DNA of 64,000 nt from Caprella mutica (taxonomy: Eukaryota > Arthropoda > Malacostraca > Amphipoda > Caprellidae), in contig CANNZV010003154.1 in NCBI GenBank assembly GCA_947561585.1, positions 1 through 64,000 of the forward strand, in the 5' to 3' direction. Positions within the stretch are counted from its first letter, which is position 1. Each line of letters opens with the position of its first letter. Below the pieces are notes generated by a model that saw only the letters and a program-made list of their open reading frames with translations, did not search any database and had not been told where the DNA came from. Positions 46,980-58,871 of this stretch are shown in pieces. Position numbers and translations under genes: made by a program.

Positions 46980-47730
46980 TACATTTGATAATAGGTTTCG
47001 CGTCCAGATAGAATGTTAGCATTAATTAAATTTATATTTTATAATAAGCAGCGCTGGGAAAATATGCTTTTAAAATTGTAGATCACGAAAATATTATAGA
47101 CGGAGAGAAATAAAGAGTATTGAATCGTTCTAGACCAGCTGTATATAGTATTCGATACCATTTCATATAGTTTCGTCTATGGTATTTTGTTTTTTTGGAT
47201 CAATAGCTTTAAGAGCATATTGTCCCAGCCCTAATAATAAGTATGACCAACAGTCATTAGATTTGATTGAAGATATTCATACTCAACGGGAAATTCATAA
47301 TATCAGAGGTTATTTAAACTCTGCGTTGAAGGTATTTTTGGTTTCAAGCTTTCAAATAGAAATCTTTCTATTCATCATCAGGAGAAGGGTGGAAAACCTG
47401 AAAATGAATTTTTAGATACCGTCTTTCTATTACAACTATCTATCTTATAATTAATTAATTTTAATTTATCTATTAAATATTAGAATATGAGACAAAAAAT
47501 TAGAAAAATTGTTTCTAGCTATAGCTAATGCTGATTACATTAATTCTCTGTATAATTCTACTTTTCATATATATGTAACAAAATCAAATGCGTTTTATTG
47601 TTGTTTATAATGTCTTCTTGTTTCTATGTATAAACTCTATTCATATGTGCTACTTGTTGCTATATGTGTCCTCTAAGCTCTTGATCCTAAATGTGTCCTG
47701 TTGATTTCAAGTATGTCCTGTTGTACCTAT

Positions 47731-50357
47731 GGTGCACCGACAGCTGTCCCCACGACAATTGGGCCCCGGGCAATTGGAGCCCCAGATCAATTAAGCCCAG
47801 AAAAAGATTGAGCAGAAGACACAATAAAGAAGTGCTACTTTGTTATTACTAGGAAAGTTCAAAGATACAATATTATCTTTGAAATATGCTATATTCTCTA
47901 AAATTATATTGATATACCTGATAAGGGACATATTAGCAAGCCCCTCAAATTGCATTTGGATGCTAATCTCAAGTTACGGTGTAATAAAAATCTTTTAAGT
48001 ATTCAAATAAGTCGTATGAATTTAAATCATCATCATATGGATCCATGGCTTACTTAATTATACGGCCTGATTTTCTGCCTTTTCGTCAAAAAATAGAAGG
48101 TTAATTTTTTCTTCATCGTTGCAATTTTTTTCAGTAAAATTAAGAATTTGACTCAATAAATTTGTTAATCGAAATTCTACAAAACAAAGATAACTCTCAT
48201 GCATATATGAATAATCGGTAGTCAGGATAGGTATCCAGTAAATTCATCGCCGGTAAATTCATCGTCGTAAATTCATCGCATGGTAAATTCATCGCATGGT
48301 AAATTCATCGCGTGGTACATTCATCGCATAGTTAATTCATCGCGTGGTAAATTCATCTCATGGTAAATACACCACTTTGTAAATTAATCGCATGGTACAT
48401 TATAAAATTAAATTGATAAACTTAAATATACTTTTTGCAAATTATCGCGCCGACCTCACTTTATTTTTCACTGGATTAGGGTTACTTGTTTGTACGAATT
48501 TGTGATTTTATTTTATTCTAAATGAATGGATTTTAGTAATAGAATGTCATATAATTTTCGCATGTAGGTATATCATTCAGTTAATATATAATTTAAAAAT
48601 TTTAATGTGTGAGTATACTTGCATTAATTTTTTATTTTATAGTTATGCATATTTTTCTTTAATTTAATTTTTTAATATTTCTCAATTTACGTATTTGGGT
48701 AGCTACTCATAGTTTGAAGAACAACATAACTGTAAATGCTACACCTCTTTGAAAATATAATCAGCAAAGCATAATTGCCTCAGTAAATGGGAACCAGGTT
48801 TTCTAATTAATTGAGAGGTATTGATTACAATTTTTTTTTTTTAAGTAATTCAGATATATTTTTTGTGCAGTTGTAACGGTAGAATTTAATCTTTAATATT
48901 AACGGTTTACTTGGACAACATATCCATATATTATTTCGTGGACCGACAATTGGGCCACGACAATTGGGCCCAGGACAATTAGTCCCCACGACAATTAGGC
49001 ACCACGACAATTGGACCCCGCACAATTGTGCCCACGACAATTGGGCCCAAGGACCAATACAGTATTTGCCCAATTTTTCAGAGTCTACAGTATTAACTGA
49101 ATTAGAGACCATTGCTATCGTAATAACTAGGGATGTGACAATATGCGTTGGTATAAAAATATAGTCTAGAGCATAATTATGATATAGAATATTCTTAATA
49201 TGAAAAAAAAACATTCTTGGTATGAAAAATATATATCTTAGAACATATTCATTTTATGAATAAACGGTTTTATTCTTTTAAATTAGTATAATTTTCTGTT
49301 CTGAGATAAGTCATGTAAGCAACATATTTCATTGTTATAGTAACTCTATAATGAACTCCTGTATAGTGAATGAGTTAAGATGTAGCCAATAGAAAAAAAA
49401 GAATGTAGCTATTTTAGATGAAGAGACAATAGAAAATAAGAAAGTGGGTAATTATCATCGTTTATTTACCTCTTTATTATTTGTATTATCTACCTTCCTT
49501 TTATACGTCATCAATGATTTATTATGCGATGAATTTACCATGCGATGAATTTACTGCGATGAATTTACCCGCGATGAATTTACACTGATCCGTCAGGATA
49601 TACTGCAGGATTATGCTTAATAAACCATCATTATTTGGTTACAAAACGTGGCTGAGTTATATTACAAATGAAAATAGTGACCTATTTTTTTGACGAAAAG
49701 GCAGAAAATCAGGCCGTATAATTAAGTTAGCCATCATGGATCCAATGTGTACTGTGTAGTGTACATCGTCTGACAAAGACAAATATTTATTAAAAAATGG
49801 AAAATTTTTGTAGGTAATACGTTACATTGAACAGTTATTTGAACAGTTCTTGGGATAAAATGAGATTATGAGAAAACCCTTTGTAATAAAGATTCATAAA
49901 ACTCTTCTGAACACTGAACAGGTTTAAAAAAATTCACATTAACTTTAATTCAATTTGTATTTTCCAATAATTTCGGCAGGTCTAATTACATACACCCTTG
50001 TTTTCTATTGTTTCTTGCTTACGTGACCTATCTCAGAACAGAAAATTATTGTAGTTAGAAAGAATTATAGTATTTATTTATGAAAACAATATGTTCTATT
50101 AAAAATATTCATTTTTCATATCGAGAATATTTTTTCATGTAAGGAATATTTTTTATTTGAAATATGCTGAAGACTATATTTTTATGCAAAATGCATATTG
50201 TCACAACCCCAGTTATTATAGTAGCAATGGTATTTAATTAAGTTAAAACTGTAAACTCTGAAAAAATGGGCAAAATATATAATTGTCTTGGGGCCCAATT
50301 GTCGTAGGTGCAATTCTCTTGGGGCCCAATTATATTGGGCCCAACTGTCGGTCCATG
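47731..50357. mobile_element. Foldback-like element complex, ACGACAATTGGGCCCC family
   Basis: The left end is GGTGCACCGACAG followed by ACGACAATTGGGCCCC-type units (to about 47800). The right end carries inverted units (50283-50350) and reads CATGGACCGACAG in reverse complement. GTACCTAT (47723-47730) and GTTCCTAT (50358-50365) form a candidate 8-bp target-site duplication with one mismatch. A third terminus of the same family, in left orientation, lies at about 48938-49055. Its inward sequence (49056-49330) matches the reverse complement of about 50000-50283. An additional short inverted pair is at 48034-48095 and 49690-49745. No transposase. Confidence 0.65.
48230..49591. mobile_element. 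Foldback-like element, GGTAAATTCATCGC family, nested
   Basis: About nine left-end units near GGTAAATTCATCGCAT (48239-48400) and four inverted units at the right end (49528-49583). Outer ends are GGTATCCAG and, in reverse complement, GGATCAGTG. The flanks GTCAGGATA at 48221-48229 and 49592-49600 are a perfect 9-bp target-site duplication. The body includes one arm of the ACGACAATTGGGCCCC family (48938-49340). Non-coding. Confidence 0.82.
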
Positions 50358-50919
50358 GTTCCTATAGTGTGTCCTGTTGATCCTAAGTATGTTCTGTTGA
50401 TCATAATTGTGTGTCCTGTTGATCCTAAGTATGTCCTGTTGATCCTAAGTATGTCCTGTTGATCCTAAGTATGTCCTGCTGTTCCTAATGTCCTGTTGAT
50501 CCTAAGTAAGTCATGTTGATCATAAGTATTTCATGTTGATCCTAAGTATGTCCTGTTGATCATAATGTCCTGTTGATCCTAAGTATGTCATGTTGATCCT
50601 AAGTATGTCATGTTGATCCTAAGTATGTCATGTTGATCCTAAGTATGTCATGTTGATCCTAATTGTATGTCATGCTGATCCTAAGTATGTCATACTGATC
50701 CTAAGTATGTCATACTGATCCTAAGTATGTCATGTTGATCCTAAGTATGTCATGTTGATCCTAAGTATGTTTTGTTGATCGTAAGTAAGTATCTTCTTGT
50801 TGTTATTATCTGCCTTTTTCTAAGTGTCTACTATATTGCAAAGTGTCTTCATGTACCTTAAGTGTATTCTTGCTCATAAGAGTCTTTTTTTTCTAAGTTT
50901 CCTGTTTAACCTAAGTATG

Positions 50920-51115
50920 TCCCCGTTGCTCATGTGTGTCTTCTTGTTCGTAAGTGTCTTCTTGTTCGTAATTTTCTTCTTGTTCGTAATTGTCTTCTTG
51001 TTCGTAATTGTTTTCTTGTTCGTAATTGTCTTCTTGTTCGTAAGTGTCTTCTTGTTCGTAAGTGTCTTCTTGTTCGTAAGTGTCTTCTTGTTCGTAAGTG
51101 TCTTCTATTTTCTGA
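50920..51115. repeat. 18-bp minisatellite
   Basis: About eleven units of GTCTTCTTGTTCGTAAGT (18 bp), some with AATT for AAGT. As 18 is a multiple of 3, the minus strand reads as a YEQEDT hexapeptide repeat (open 50911-51135) and the plus strand as hydrophobic repeats. With no unique domain attached I treat it as a minisatellite. It follows the 20-bp array and may have evolved from it. Confidence 0.85.
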
Positions 51116-51212
51116 GAGTCTTTTCTAGTTACCATAGAGGTGCGATAAAAAAACGGTTATTAATTTAATATTTTAATAAAATTTAGTTATTATTTACTTA
51201 CTTATCACCTTC

Positions 51213-51440
51213 GCAAAATTATTGCGGTAGGTTATGTTTTGATGGGAATTTATTCGCATAACTCATAAAGTATTCAACCAAATTACCAGGAATTTGGTGT
51301 ACGGTTGTTCATTATCCAGGAACCAATTGATCAAATTTTGGGAACGATTGGATCGAAGGGCAAGGTCACGAAAAGGTTAAAATCGATTGAAGCGGTAGCA
51401 AACATGCGAATGTATGTACTCTGAGTGCCCATTCTAGTTG
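51213..51440 (-). repeat. Dispersed relic of the ~120-bp GACCTTGACC repeat family
   Basis: On the minus strand it aligns with the repeat at 1892-2450, including a GGGCACTCAGAGTACATAC-like lead-in (compare GGGTACTCATAGAGCGCATAC-like sequence at about 1897) and a CCAAATTCCTGGTAATTTGG block. One diverged unit. Confidence 0.55.
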
Positions 51441-53018
51441 TTAATTTAAAATGATGCTAAGATTATTTTGTGATTTCGTCATATTTGGATAGCAGTACGA
51501 ATGCCTATAGAGAAAATGCCTACAGTCTACAGACAATATCTATAACGGTAAAAATAACTAATGGTCTCTTCCATTCACCACAGGCAGCTTTAGGGTAGAG
51601 CCCTTGAGGGTAATCAGTGACACACATTCAAATAAACAATAGTTTAATTTTATATAATGTATTCATAGCAGTTACATATTTGAACTACTGTTATATAATG
51701 TAAACTGCAATCACGATCAAATAACTGCTACATTGCAAAAACAAACTGCTATATAAAAGAAATAATACGTTGTTCTGAAATTTCAGCTTATGAAAGAAAC
51801 ACGGTACTATAAAGATATAACTTTTAAACTATTATAAGTGTAGGAGTTTACGTGTAAGCTAAACCACTCTGTGAGCCTTTAAAATGCCTGAAAATATTTA
51901 TCATAATTTTTGTCGTAGCCATTTTCGGGTACTTCTTTTTAAAAGCCCGAAAAAGTCGTCCAAGAAACCTAGATTTTAAACAGTTTTTTTTTAACAATCT
52001 TCCAGTAAGAGTTCGGACATTTTGAAACGAGATTCGTGATCATCGTGAAGAAGCACATCTGATAACCTCCTCTGAAGCTCTACATCTTCTTCTTTTTTAT
52101 AAGGTGATCCCTAGAGTGATTAAAAGAATGAGGTCTAACTCTATTGAGCTTAGAAGCTTTGTCGTTCTGTTTTGTGTATGACATGTCTGAAAGTTTTCCC
52201 TGTATCCCTTTTTTTTCGTCTAAATTGAAATCTCTTTACACCTCGTGAAATAACTTATCAATACGCATCTGTTGACTATAATTTCTTCAGAATTCCATAA
52301 CGGACTTTCGGACAATTATTGGCCGTGACGCGTTATACCTTACAACTCCTTCATTATTTAAAATTCTAGAAATCTGATTTCAGAATCCAGCCCTTCAATT
52401 TTCTCTTTTGAGAGTGCAGTCATCGGTGCTTGTGTCTCTTTCAGTCCCATTCCTTGGTTCACGAAGTAGCTTTTCTGCATCCGTGAGCACTGTCACCGAC
52501 AGTGTTAGCTGACATTTTAGCATGAATGAATTTAAGATTATGTTTAAGTATATTATAAATCATTTATACCGTGGAACTCTTCTATAATGAATTCCTGTAT
52601 AAAGAACTTACATCTTTAGTGATAACTTGATAAGTGATAAAATGAAACAGGAGTTCTACAAATGCAACTCCTTTATAATGATATATAAATTACCCTGTAT
52701 ACTGAATTTATTTTTAAAAAAATGAAGAATTTTTTCTATAGTCTGCCATAAAATTCATCACTTATATTCATCACGTTTTCTATTCATCACTTATATCCTC
52801 TATAGAAAAGTAAACTCTCTAAAGTCTATAGTGAACTAGTTGAAGTTCACTATATAGACGAGTTCTACTTTATCAGTAAATCTATCTAAACCCCTTTTTT
52901 AATTTTATCTTATTGGAATATTTTTCAAATTTTTTATTCAGATTTTCTATCCCAAAAACTTTTCGATTATTTTTTTCGTTGAATTTTTTTCATATTTATT
53001 TTCCGATCATATATCCGG
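51441..53018. other. Non-coding interior of 13.3-kb element
   Basis: No gene seen, apart from the candidate pogo-like element at 52569-52870. Confidence 0.5.
52569..52870. mobile_element. Decayed pogo/Tigger-like MITE (candidate)
   Basis: The left end, CCGTGGAACTCTTCTATAAT, mirrors the right end, whose reverse complement reads AAGTAGAACTCGTCTATATA. TA lies at both borders. TATAGTGAACT-like subterminal repeats, as in pogo/Tigger ends, are visible. A related single end is seen near 49346. Non-coding and diverged. Confidence 0.4.
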
Positions 53019-54780
53019 GTGATTCTCTTTTCTATGATAGTACATCATCACAGTGACTCTTTTTTCTGATAGTACATCATCACAGTGACTCTTTTCTCTG
53101 ATAGTACATCATCACAGTGACTCTTTTCTCTGATAGTACATCATCACAGTGACTCTTTTCTCTGATAGTACATCATCACAGTGACTCTTTTCTCTGATAG
53201 TACATCATCACAGTGACTCTTTTCTCTGATAGTACATCATCACAGTGACTCTTTTCTCTGATAGTACATCATCACAGTGACTCTTTTCTCTAATAGTACA
53301 TCATCACAGTGACTCTTTTCTCTGATAGTACATCATCACAGTGACTCTTTTCTCTGATAGTACATCATCACAGTGACTCTTTTCACTGATAGTACATCAT
53401 CACAGTGACTCTTTTCTCTAATAGTACATCATCACAGTGACTCTTTTCTCTGATAGTACATCATCACAGAGACTCTTTTCTCTGATAGTACATCATCACA
53501 GTGACTCTTTTCTCTGATAGTACATCATCACAGTGACTCTTTTCTCTGATAGTGCATCATCACAGTGACTCTTTTCTCTGATAGTACATCATCACAGTGA
53601 CTCTTTTCTCTAATAGTACATCATCACAGTGACTCTTTTCTCTGATAGTACATCATCACAGTGACTCTTTTCTCTGATAGTACATCATCTCAGTGACTAT
53701 TTTCTCTGATAGAACATCATCACAGTGACTCTTTTCTCTGATAGTACATCATCACAGTGACTCTTTTCATTCATAGTACATCATCACAGTGACTCTTTTC
53801 TCTGATGGCACATCATCACAGTGACTGTTTTCTCTGATAGTACATCATCACAGTGACTCTTTTCACTGATAGTACATCATCACAGTGACTCTTTTCTCTG
53901 ATGGTACATCATCACAGTGACTATTTTCTCTGATAGAACATAATCACAGTGACTCTTTCAACTGATAGTACATCATCACAGTGACTCTTTTCTCTGATAG
54001 TACATCATCACAGTGACTCTTTTCTCTGATAGAACATCATCACAGTGACTCTTTTCTCTGATAGTACATCATCACAGTGACTCTTTTTCATTCATAGTAC
54101 ATCATCACAGTGACTCTTTTCTCTGATGGCACATCATCACAGTGACTGTTTTCTCTGATAGTACATCATCACAGTGACTCTTTTCACTGATAGTACATCA
54201 TCACAGTGACTCTTTTCTCTGATGGTACATCATCACAGTGACTATTTTCTCTGATAGAACATAATCACAGTGACTCTTTCAACTGATAGTACATCATCAC
54301 AGTGACTCTTTTCTCTGATGGTACATCATCACAGTGATTCTTTTCTCTGATAGTACATCATCATAGTGACTCTTTTCTCTGATAGTACATCATCACAGTG
54401 ACTCTTTTCTCTGATAGTACATCATCACAGTGACTCTTTTCTCTGATAGTATATCATCACATCGACTCTTTTCACTGATAGTACATCATCACAGTGACTC
54501 TTTACACTGATAGTACATCATCACAGTGGCTCTTTTCACTGATAGTACATCATCACAGTGATTTTTTTCACTGATAGTACATCATCACAGTGACTCTTTT
54601 CACTGATAGTACATCATCACAGTGATTTTTTTCACTGATAGTTAATCATCACAGAGACTCTTTTCTCTGATAGTCTTCATCACAGTGACTCTTTTCTCTG
54701 ATAGTTAATCATCACAGTGACTCTTTTCACTGATAGTACATCATCACAGTGACTTTTTTCTCTGACAGTATAACATCATT
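53019..54780. repeat. 32-bp satellite array 2, about 55 copies
   Basis: Same monomer and orientation as 3311-9933 but far more uniform in its first ~20 units. A block with TTCATTCATAG and GATGGCACATC variants recurs at about 53766 and 54087, about ten monomers (320-321 bp) apart. It lies inside the 13.3-kb element. Confidence 0.95.
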
Positions 54781-57444
54781 AGGGTTGTGACAACTGACAA
54801 TATGCATTTCAAAATATGCAGTATATGCACTGGGAAATACACTACATATGCAACAGGTTTTATGCCTTTTTTGAAAACGCATATGCATCACAGTGACACA
54901 CCACACAATAAGTTGTCAGACAAACAGGTACGTCATAAATAGCTATCTGTGTCGGAACAAAACACCTATTCCAGTGTCATTTTGGCGCTCTTCATCTTAC
55001 TGTGTCAATATGGAACTCTGATTGATCTCTATATGTGTCGGTTTTGAAACAATACGTGTGTTGATACGACACATTATAATCTGTCATATCGGCACACTCT
55101 TTTCTCTCGGTTTATACATTACTAAATGAAATTACCTGAATACTCGAATTCCTAACTCAGAAATAAATTTGGCTTTCAAATCATTTAATAAATAGGATAG
55201 GTACTACCATGATACAATAACTACAAATTGAAATTGAATTTCTTCTGCGAAGCCCCCCTCGTGACGTCATTATAGAGGATGGTATTGTATATCAAATTGT
55301 TGTCACTTGTGTAGGCGTATAGCAAATTCATTTTGAAAGTATCAACTGTCATAGTTTTTTTTTATTTATTTAGGTAATATTTTGCAATCAGAAAAATGGT
55401 AAATAAGATTTAATTAACATAAATATTAATAAATAATCCTTAATTAATTGAATTATTTTTCCATTGGTTCAAAAATAGTATTAGTGTTTTCTATTCATCT
55501 TTTTAATAATATACCCGATAATGCTCCATGTCAGATTTTAAATTTTAAATTGTTTTTAAAGAATACTGTAGGAATAAATATATCGATTAATTTTAAGCTA
55601 ACCCACTGCATCGTTCTTTTTATTTTTAGGTAGTTTAGTACTTTTATCATGTTTTAATTTAGATTGATGTACGTATATATTTAATGTTCACAAGTTTGTA
55701 ACTTTTCTGGATCTGAATAAATAAAAAATATATATATATATAAGAAATAGTCCCAGAGAGAATTTTTTTAGTTATTTGACATGATTTGGTGCAATTATGA
55801 ACATCAAGGGGGAAATGAAATGAAGAAATAACAGCTCTTAAATGTATTTCAACCGGACGCAATGAGAGTGCGTGACGAACAAACTAACAAACAAAGAACA
55901 CAATACCATAATAGAAAACTTCCCTGACGAGAACCTATCAGGGTGACTGTTGATAGAATTTATAACACCGTGAATTAATATATTTTACAGGTCATATATT
56001 TATATAGGTAGATCACATAAATATAACTTTGGTGGTCCTTTACCTCGAAATAGCATGGTTATTATACCATGCTATATTGCCGTACTAAATACATGTAAAT
56101 ATACGAAATAAAAATAATTTTAAGTAGGTTTAGACAAAATTGGATGACAAATTCGTTAAATACTTTATGTGAATGTCATGAAAATGGTATGTAATAAGCT
56201 ATTTTATTGAAATTTGGCTACAACAAATCAACCATAAATGAACAATCTAGATTCTAGTTACCTAGTATATTCAATCTACACTTCAAAATATTTTCTGACT
56301 CAAGAATTATGAGATGCTGTTAAAGCTAGTAGAGTAGGTAGGTAGCACTGCTTCAACTGCGACAAACCATTATTTTAAATAATTAGCTGACAGCTAGCTG
56401 TATAGCCTACTTAAATGGCAGTACTTTTCGTATTGATATAATATATATATATATAGACGCATTTACTACAACAAATATTAGTATTAATACAACAAATATT
56501 AGTTATAGTGGAAAATGTGATATCGTTGTAATTTTAAACGCAACTTATACATGGTAAAATCTATTATAAACTATATCATATGCAATTAAAATACATTCAT
56601 TCAGAAATAAAATAATTACTTAATCTACAGATTTCAAAGAAATCCTCTATCAATAGGTTTTAGGTAGGTGTACAAAATTGATATATACTTGCATACCTAT
56701 ACTTATACTAGATTGGGCTACCTACCAGGCTACCTAGATGTAATTTCTTAAGCGAAATATAATACAGATTAATAATGTGATATTGTGCATATTGCATACA
56801 TGCAGTGACTCTGCAAAATATTTCAAGAGCATAAAATATGCGCGTGTGCATATATGCAAACCGATAAATATGTGCAACTTGTTCACTTTGCAACATGAAA
56901 CAGTCTACCACAGCTTCCCTATGCAGTTTTCTTCAGTGACCACTGCATAGAAAACGTTTTCAAATTATCTGTGGACTCCCTTAGATATACTGCTATTAAA
57001 TGCGTAAACTTAGTACCTAGATTTTATGAAAATGTTCATTAAAATCTAAAAAGTTAGTCGTAGGTGGAATAATAAAAGCACAAATATATCAGGAAATGTA
57101 TATAACAATTGGTATTTAGTAATTAGCTACTGTTAGTAATTGTCATTGATAAATAAATGAATTTATTTATTTTAAAAAGTTGTACCTACTGCTCTAAAAT
57201 ATGTAAACTAATAGCACGTATTTTACAGTATAAAATTTAATTAAGTAATTAAAAACACAATTATTTTAATTGAACAATTCAAGACTAAGGAACGGAATTC
57301 CAAATATTCCTGCTACATATGGCAGAGATAGGCATATAATATGTGACAATATAAAGAATGGAATATGTTCTATATTGTCACTTCCCTAATAACCATCGAT
57401 AACCAAAATCTAATGTAACTAGAGCTGATATTAATTTTTCATCT
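54781..57444. other. Non-coding interior of 13.3-kb element
   Basis: AT-rich. It opens with TTAGGGTTGTGACAACTGAC and several ATATGCAT/ATATGCA words, echoed around 56770-56880 and in the foldback arms near 50180. Small hairpins occur at 56056-56079 (TAGCATGGT/ACCATGCTA) and 57342-57382 (GTGACAATATA/TATATTGTCAC). A TA dinucleotide run lies near 56440. No gene seen. Confidence 0.5.
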
Positions 57445-57983
57445 ACCAACTCAATTTATGAAGCGCTGTTGCTGTTTGTGCTAAAATACCCATATGACTG
57501 CATATAACAGGACTCCGCCCCCTTCTCCTTGTAGGTTTTGGCCGACCAATCAGAGAAAAGTCTGCGTTAGTGCCATATTTCAGAATACACAATATCCATA
57601 CTGTACTGTATCGATAGGAACTTAGGCGGTGGAGACAGTAACTCAAAAAACATATACGCTGTGTACGTATTCTTAGAAACAATATCTTTATTTACTATAA
57701 CTTTAAAAACTTGTGAGTTAGAAATGCTATTTTAATAACCTATATCCAAAAAGTACTATATTCTAAAAGTAATATACATTAAAAACTGTAATTAAAAAAA
57801 ATTAGGTATAAATACCTTAACCTTAAAACACGATATCCTTAAAAAATATATCGTTAAAATTACTATCGTTAATTGTAACTATTTATATAACCATATTCAT
57901 TAATACCAGTATTTTAGAAAAAATATTTTATTCAAACGATAACCTAAAAACTCTTAGGCGATTTTATCTATATTTTTAAAATC
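57445..57983 (-). repeat. Right terminal inverted repeat of 13.3-kb element
   Basis: Inverted partner of 44666-45180, including the perfect 37-bp block at 57448-57484. Confidence 0.7.
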
Positions 57984-57987
57984 TTAG

Positions 57988-58863
57988 ACGGAAGAATCAT
58001 AACCTTCTTGGGCACACCGGCCCAGCATTCTCAACAGTGAAAACACTGGAGAAATACTGATTGAACTCCTGTGCAATCCCAAGATTGTCACTTATTAGGA
58101 GTCCGTTAGAGGACTGCAAGGGCCCCAGTGTTTTCCTAGCCTTGTGTCTATTCACATAGGCGAAAAACTCCTTGGGGTTGTCCTTGCAGGCAAGCGCAAC
58201 CCTGTGCTCCTCACCAGCCTTGGCTTGACGAACAAGTCGCTTGACCAGTCGTCGCTGCCTGGCTAGGAGGTTAGCAGCAAGAGGTGACGAGTCGGACCGT
58301 GTAGCGCGATACAGGCGCTTCCGCTCTGAAATCGCATCAGCTAACACAAGGGTGAACCACGAAGGTTTTACCCTGGCCGACCCACCGATCCTCTTAAAGG
58401 GTATACACCTAGCTTGAATCCGCATGAAGTCTCTACTGAATAGCTGCCACATGGCTTCTGCAGATGGGTGAGGCTGGGGTTGAAGTTCCATCAGGCCACG
58501 ACGAAACTGCGGGTAGTTAGCCAAACGAAGGTTGAGGCGACGACAGGAGCCAAAACGCTCACCGTCGGAACCCACCACAACCTCGAAGGAAACCGCCGCA
58601 TGGTCGCTACCTTCAAGTCCCTCACCTACTTCCACATTCCTCACCATCTCTTCTTCAGTGGTGAACACGAGGTCGAGAGTATTTCGTCCTCTGGTTGGAA
58701 CGCGCACCATCTGAGTAAGGAAGCAGTCGTTCGAAAAATCGATCAACCGCATTCCCTCAGCGGCCGCAACTCCCAAATTCCAATCCAGGTGACAGTTGAA
58801 ATCCCCTACAACCACCGTGTTACCCTGAACTAGCCCTGACAGGTCGATGTAAAGTGACACGTC
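57988..58863 (-). pseudogene. CR1-like endonuclease domain and linker, 5' truncated
   Basis: Partial AP-endonuclease domain of the same CR1-like element as 43100-44661. Counting from 58860: GDFN (19-22) and catalytic SDH (85-87), then an Arg-rich linker leading towards the polymerase (NQYFSSVFTVENAGPV). The N-terminal third of the endonuclease is missing because the element is 5' truncated at 58863. The frame ends at TAG/TGA codons just before the 13.3-kb insert, with a likely frameshift in the last ten codons. The reverse transcriptase continues on the far side at 44661. Confidence 0.88.
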
Positions 58864-58871
58864 AGAGTCAC

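Larger units (their letters stand above)
47648..50790. repeat. 20-bp minisatellite, split by foldback insertion
   Basis: Units near GTCATGTTGATCCTAAGTAT (20 bp), with GTCCTGTTGATC variants, run from about 50366 to 50790. A short, more diverged part of the same array is at about 47648-47730. The 2.6-kb foldback complex (47731-50357) sits between the two, so it inserted into an existing array. Confidence 0.85.
44666..57983. mobile_element. 13.3-kb element with ~0.5-kb terminal inverted repeats, no transposase
   Basis: The ends are inverted relatives: 44666-45180 and 57445-57983. They share a perfect 37-bp block (45141-45177 and 57448-57484) at similar distances from the termini (475 and 499 bp), plus weaker matches such as CTGATTGG and CTAAGAGT. 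TTAG at 44662-44665 and 57984-57987 is a candidate 4-bp target-site duplication. The element separates the endonuclease and reverse transcriptase halves of one CR1-like element, which proves an insertion of this size. There is no transposase, polymerase or integrase frame inside; the contents are other repeats. It could be a gutted large DNA transposon or a repeat-swollen MITE relative. The superfamily is not recognised. Confidence 0.7.
29989..58863 (-). mobile_element. CR1-like non-LTR retrotransposon, 5' truncated, split by two large inserts
   Basis: Runs on the minus strand: partial endonuclease (57988-58863), reverse transcriptase (43100-44661), last residues and stop (31364-31379), and 3' untranslated region with tail (29989-31363). 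Perfect 8-bp target-site duplication AGAGTCAC at 29981-29988 and 58864-58871. The 5' end is truncated inside the endonuclease domain, the usual outcome of incomplete target-primed reverse transcription. It was later split by the env-bearing LTR element (31385-43099) and the 13.3-kb inverted-repeat element (44666-57983). Confidence 0.85.

Noticed and set aside
50911..51135. YEQEDT repeat protein
   Set aside because: Only the 18-bp minisatellite is open; no flanking unique coding sequence, promoter or relative is visible.
58468..58833. Plus-strand frame opposite the CR1-like endonuclease
   Set aside because: Antisense shadow of the GDFN/SDH-bearing frame.
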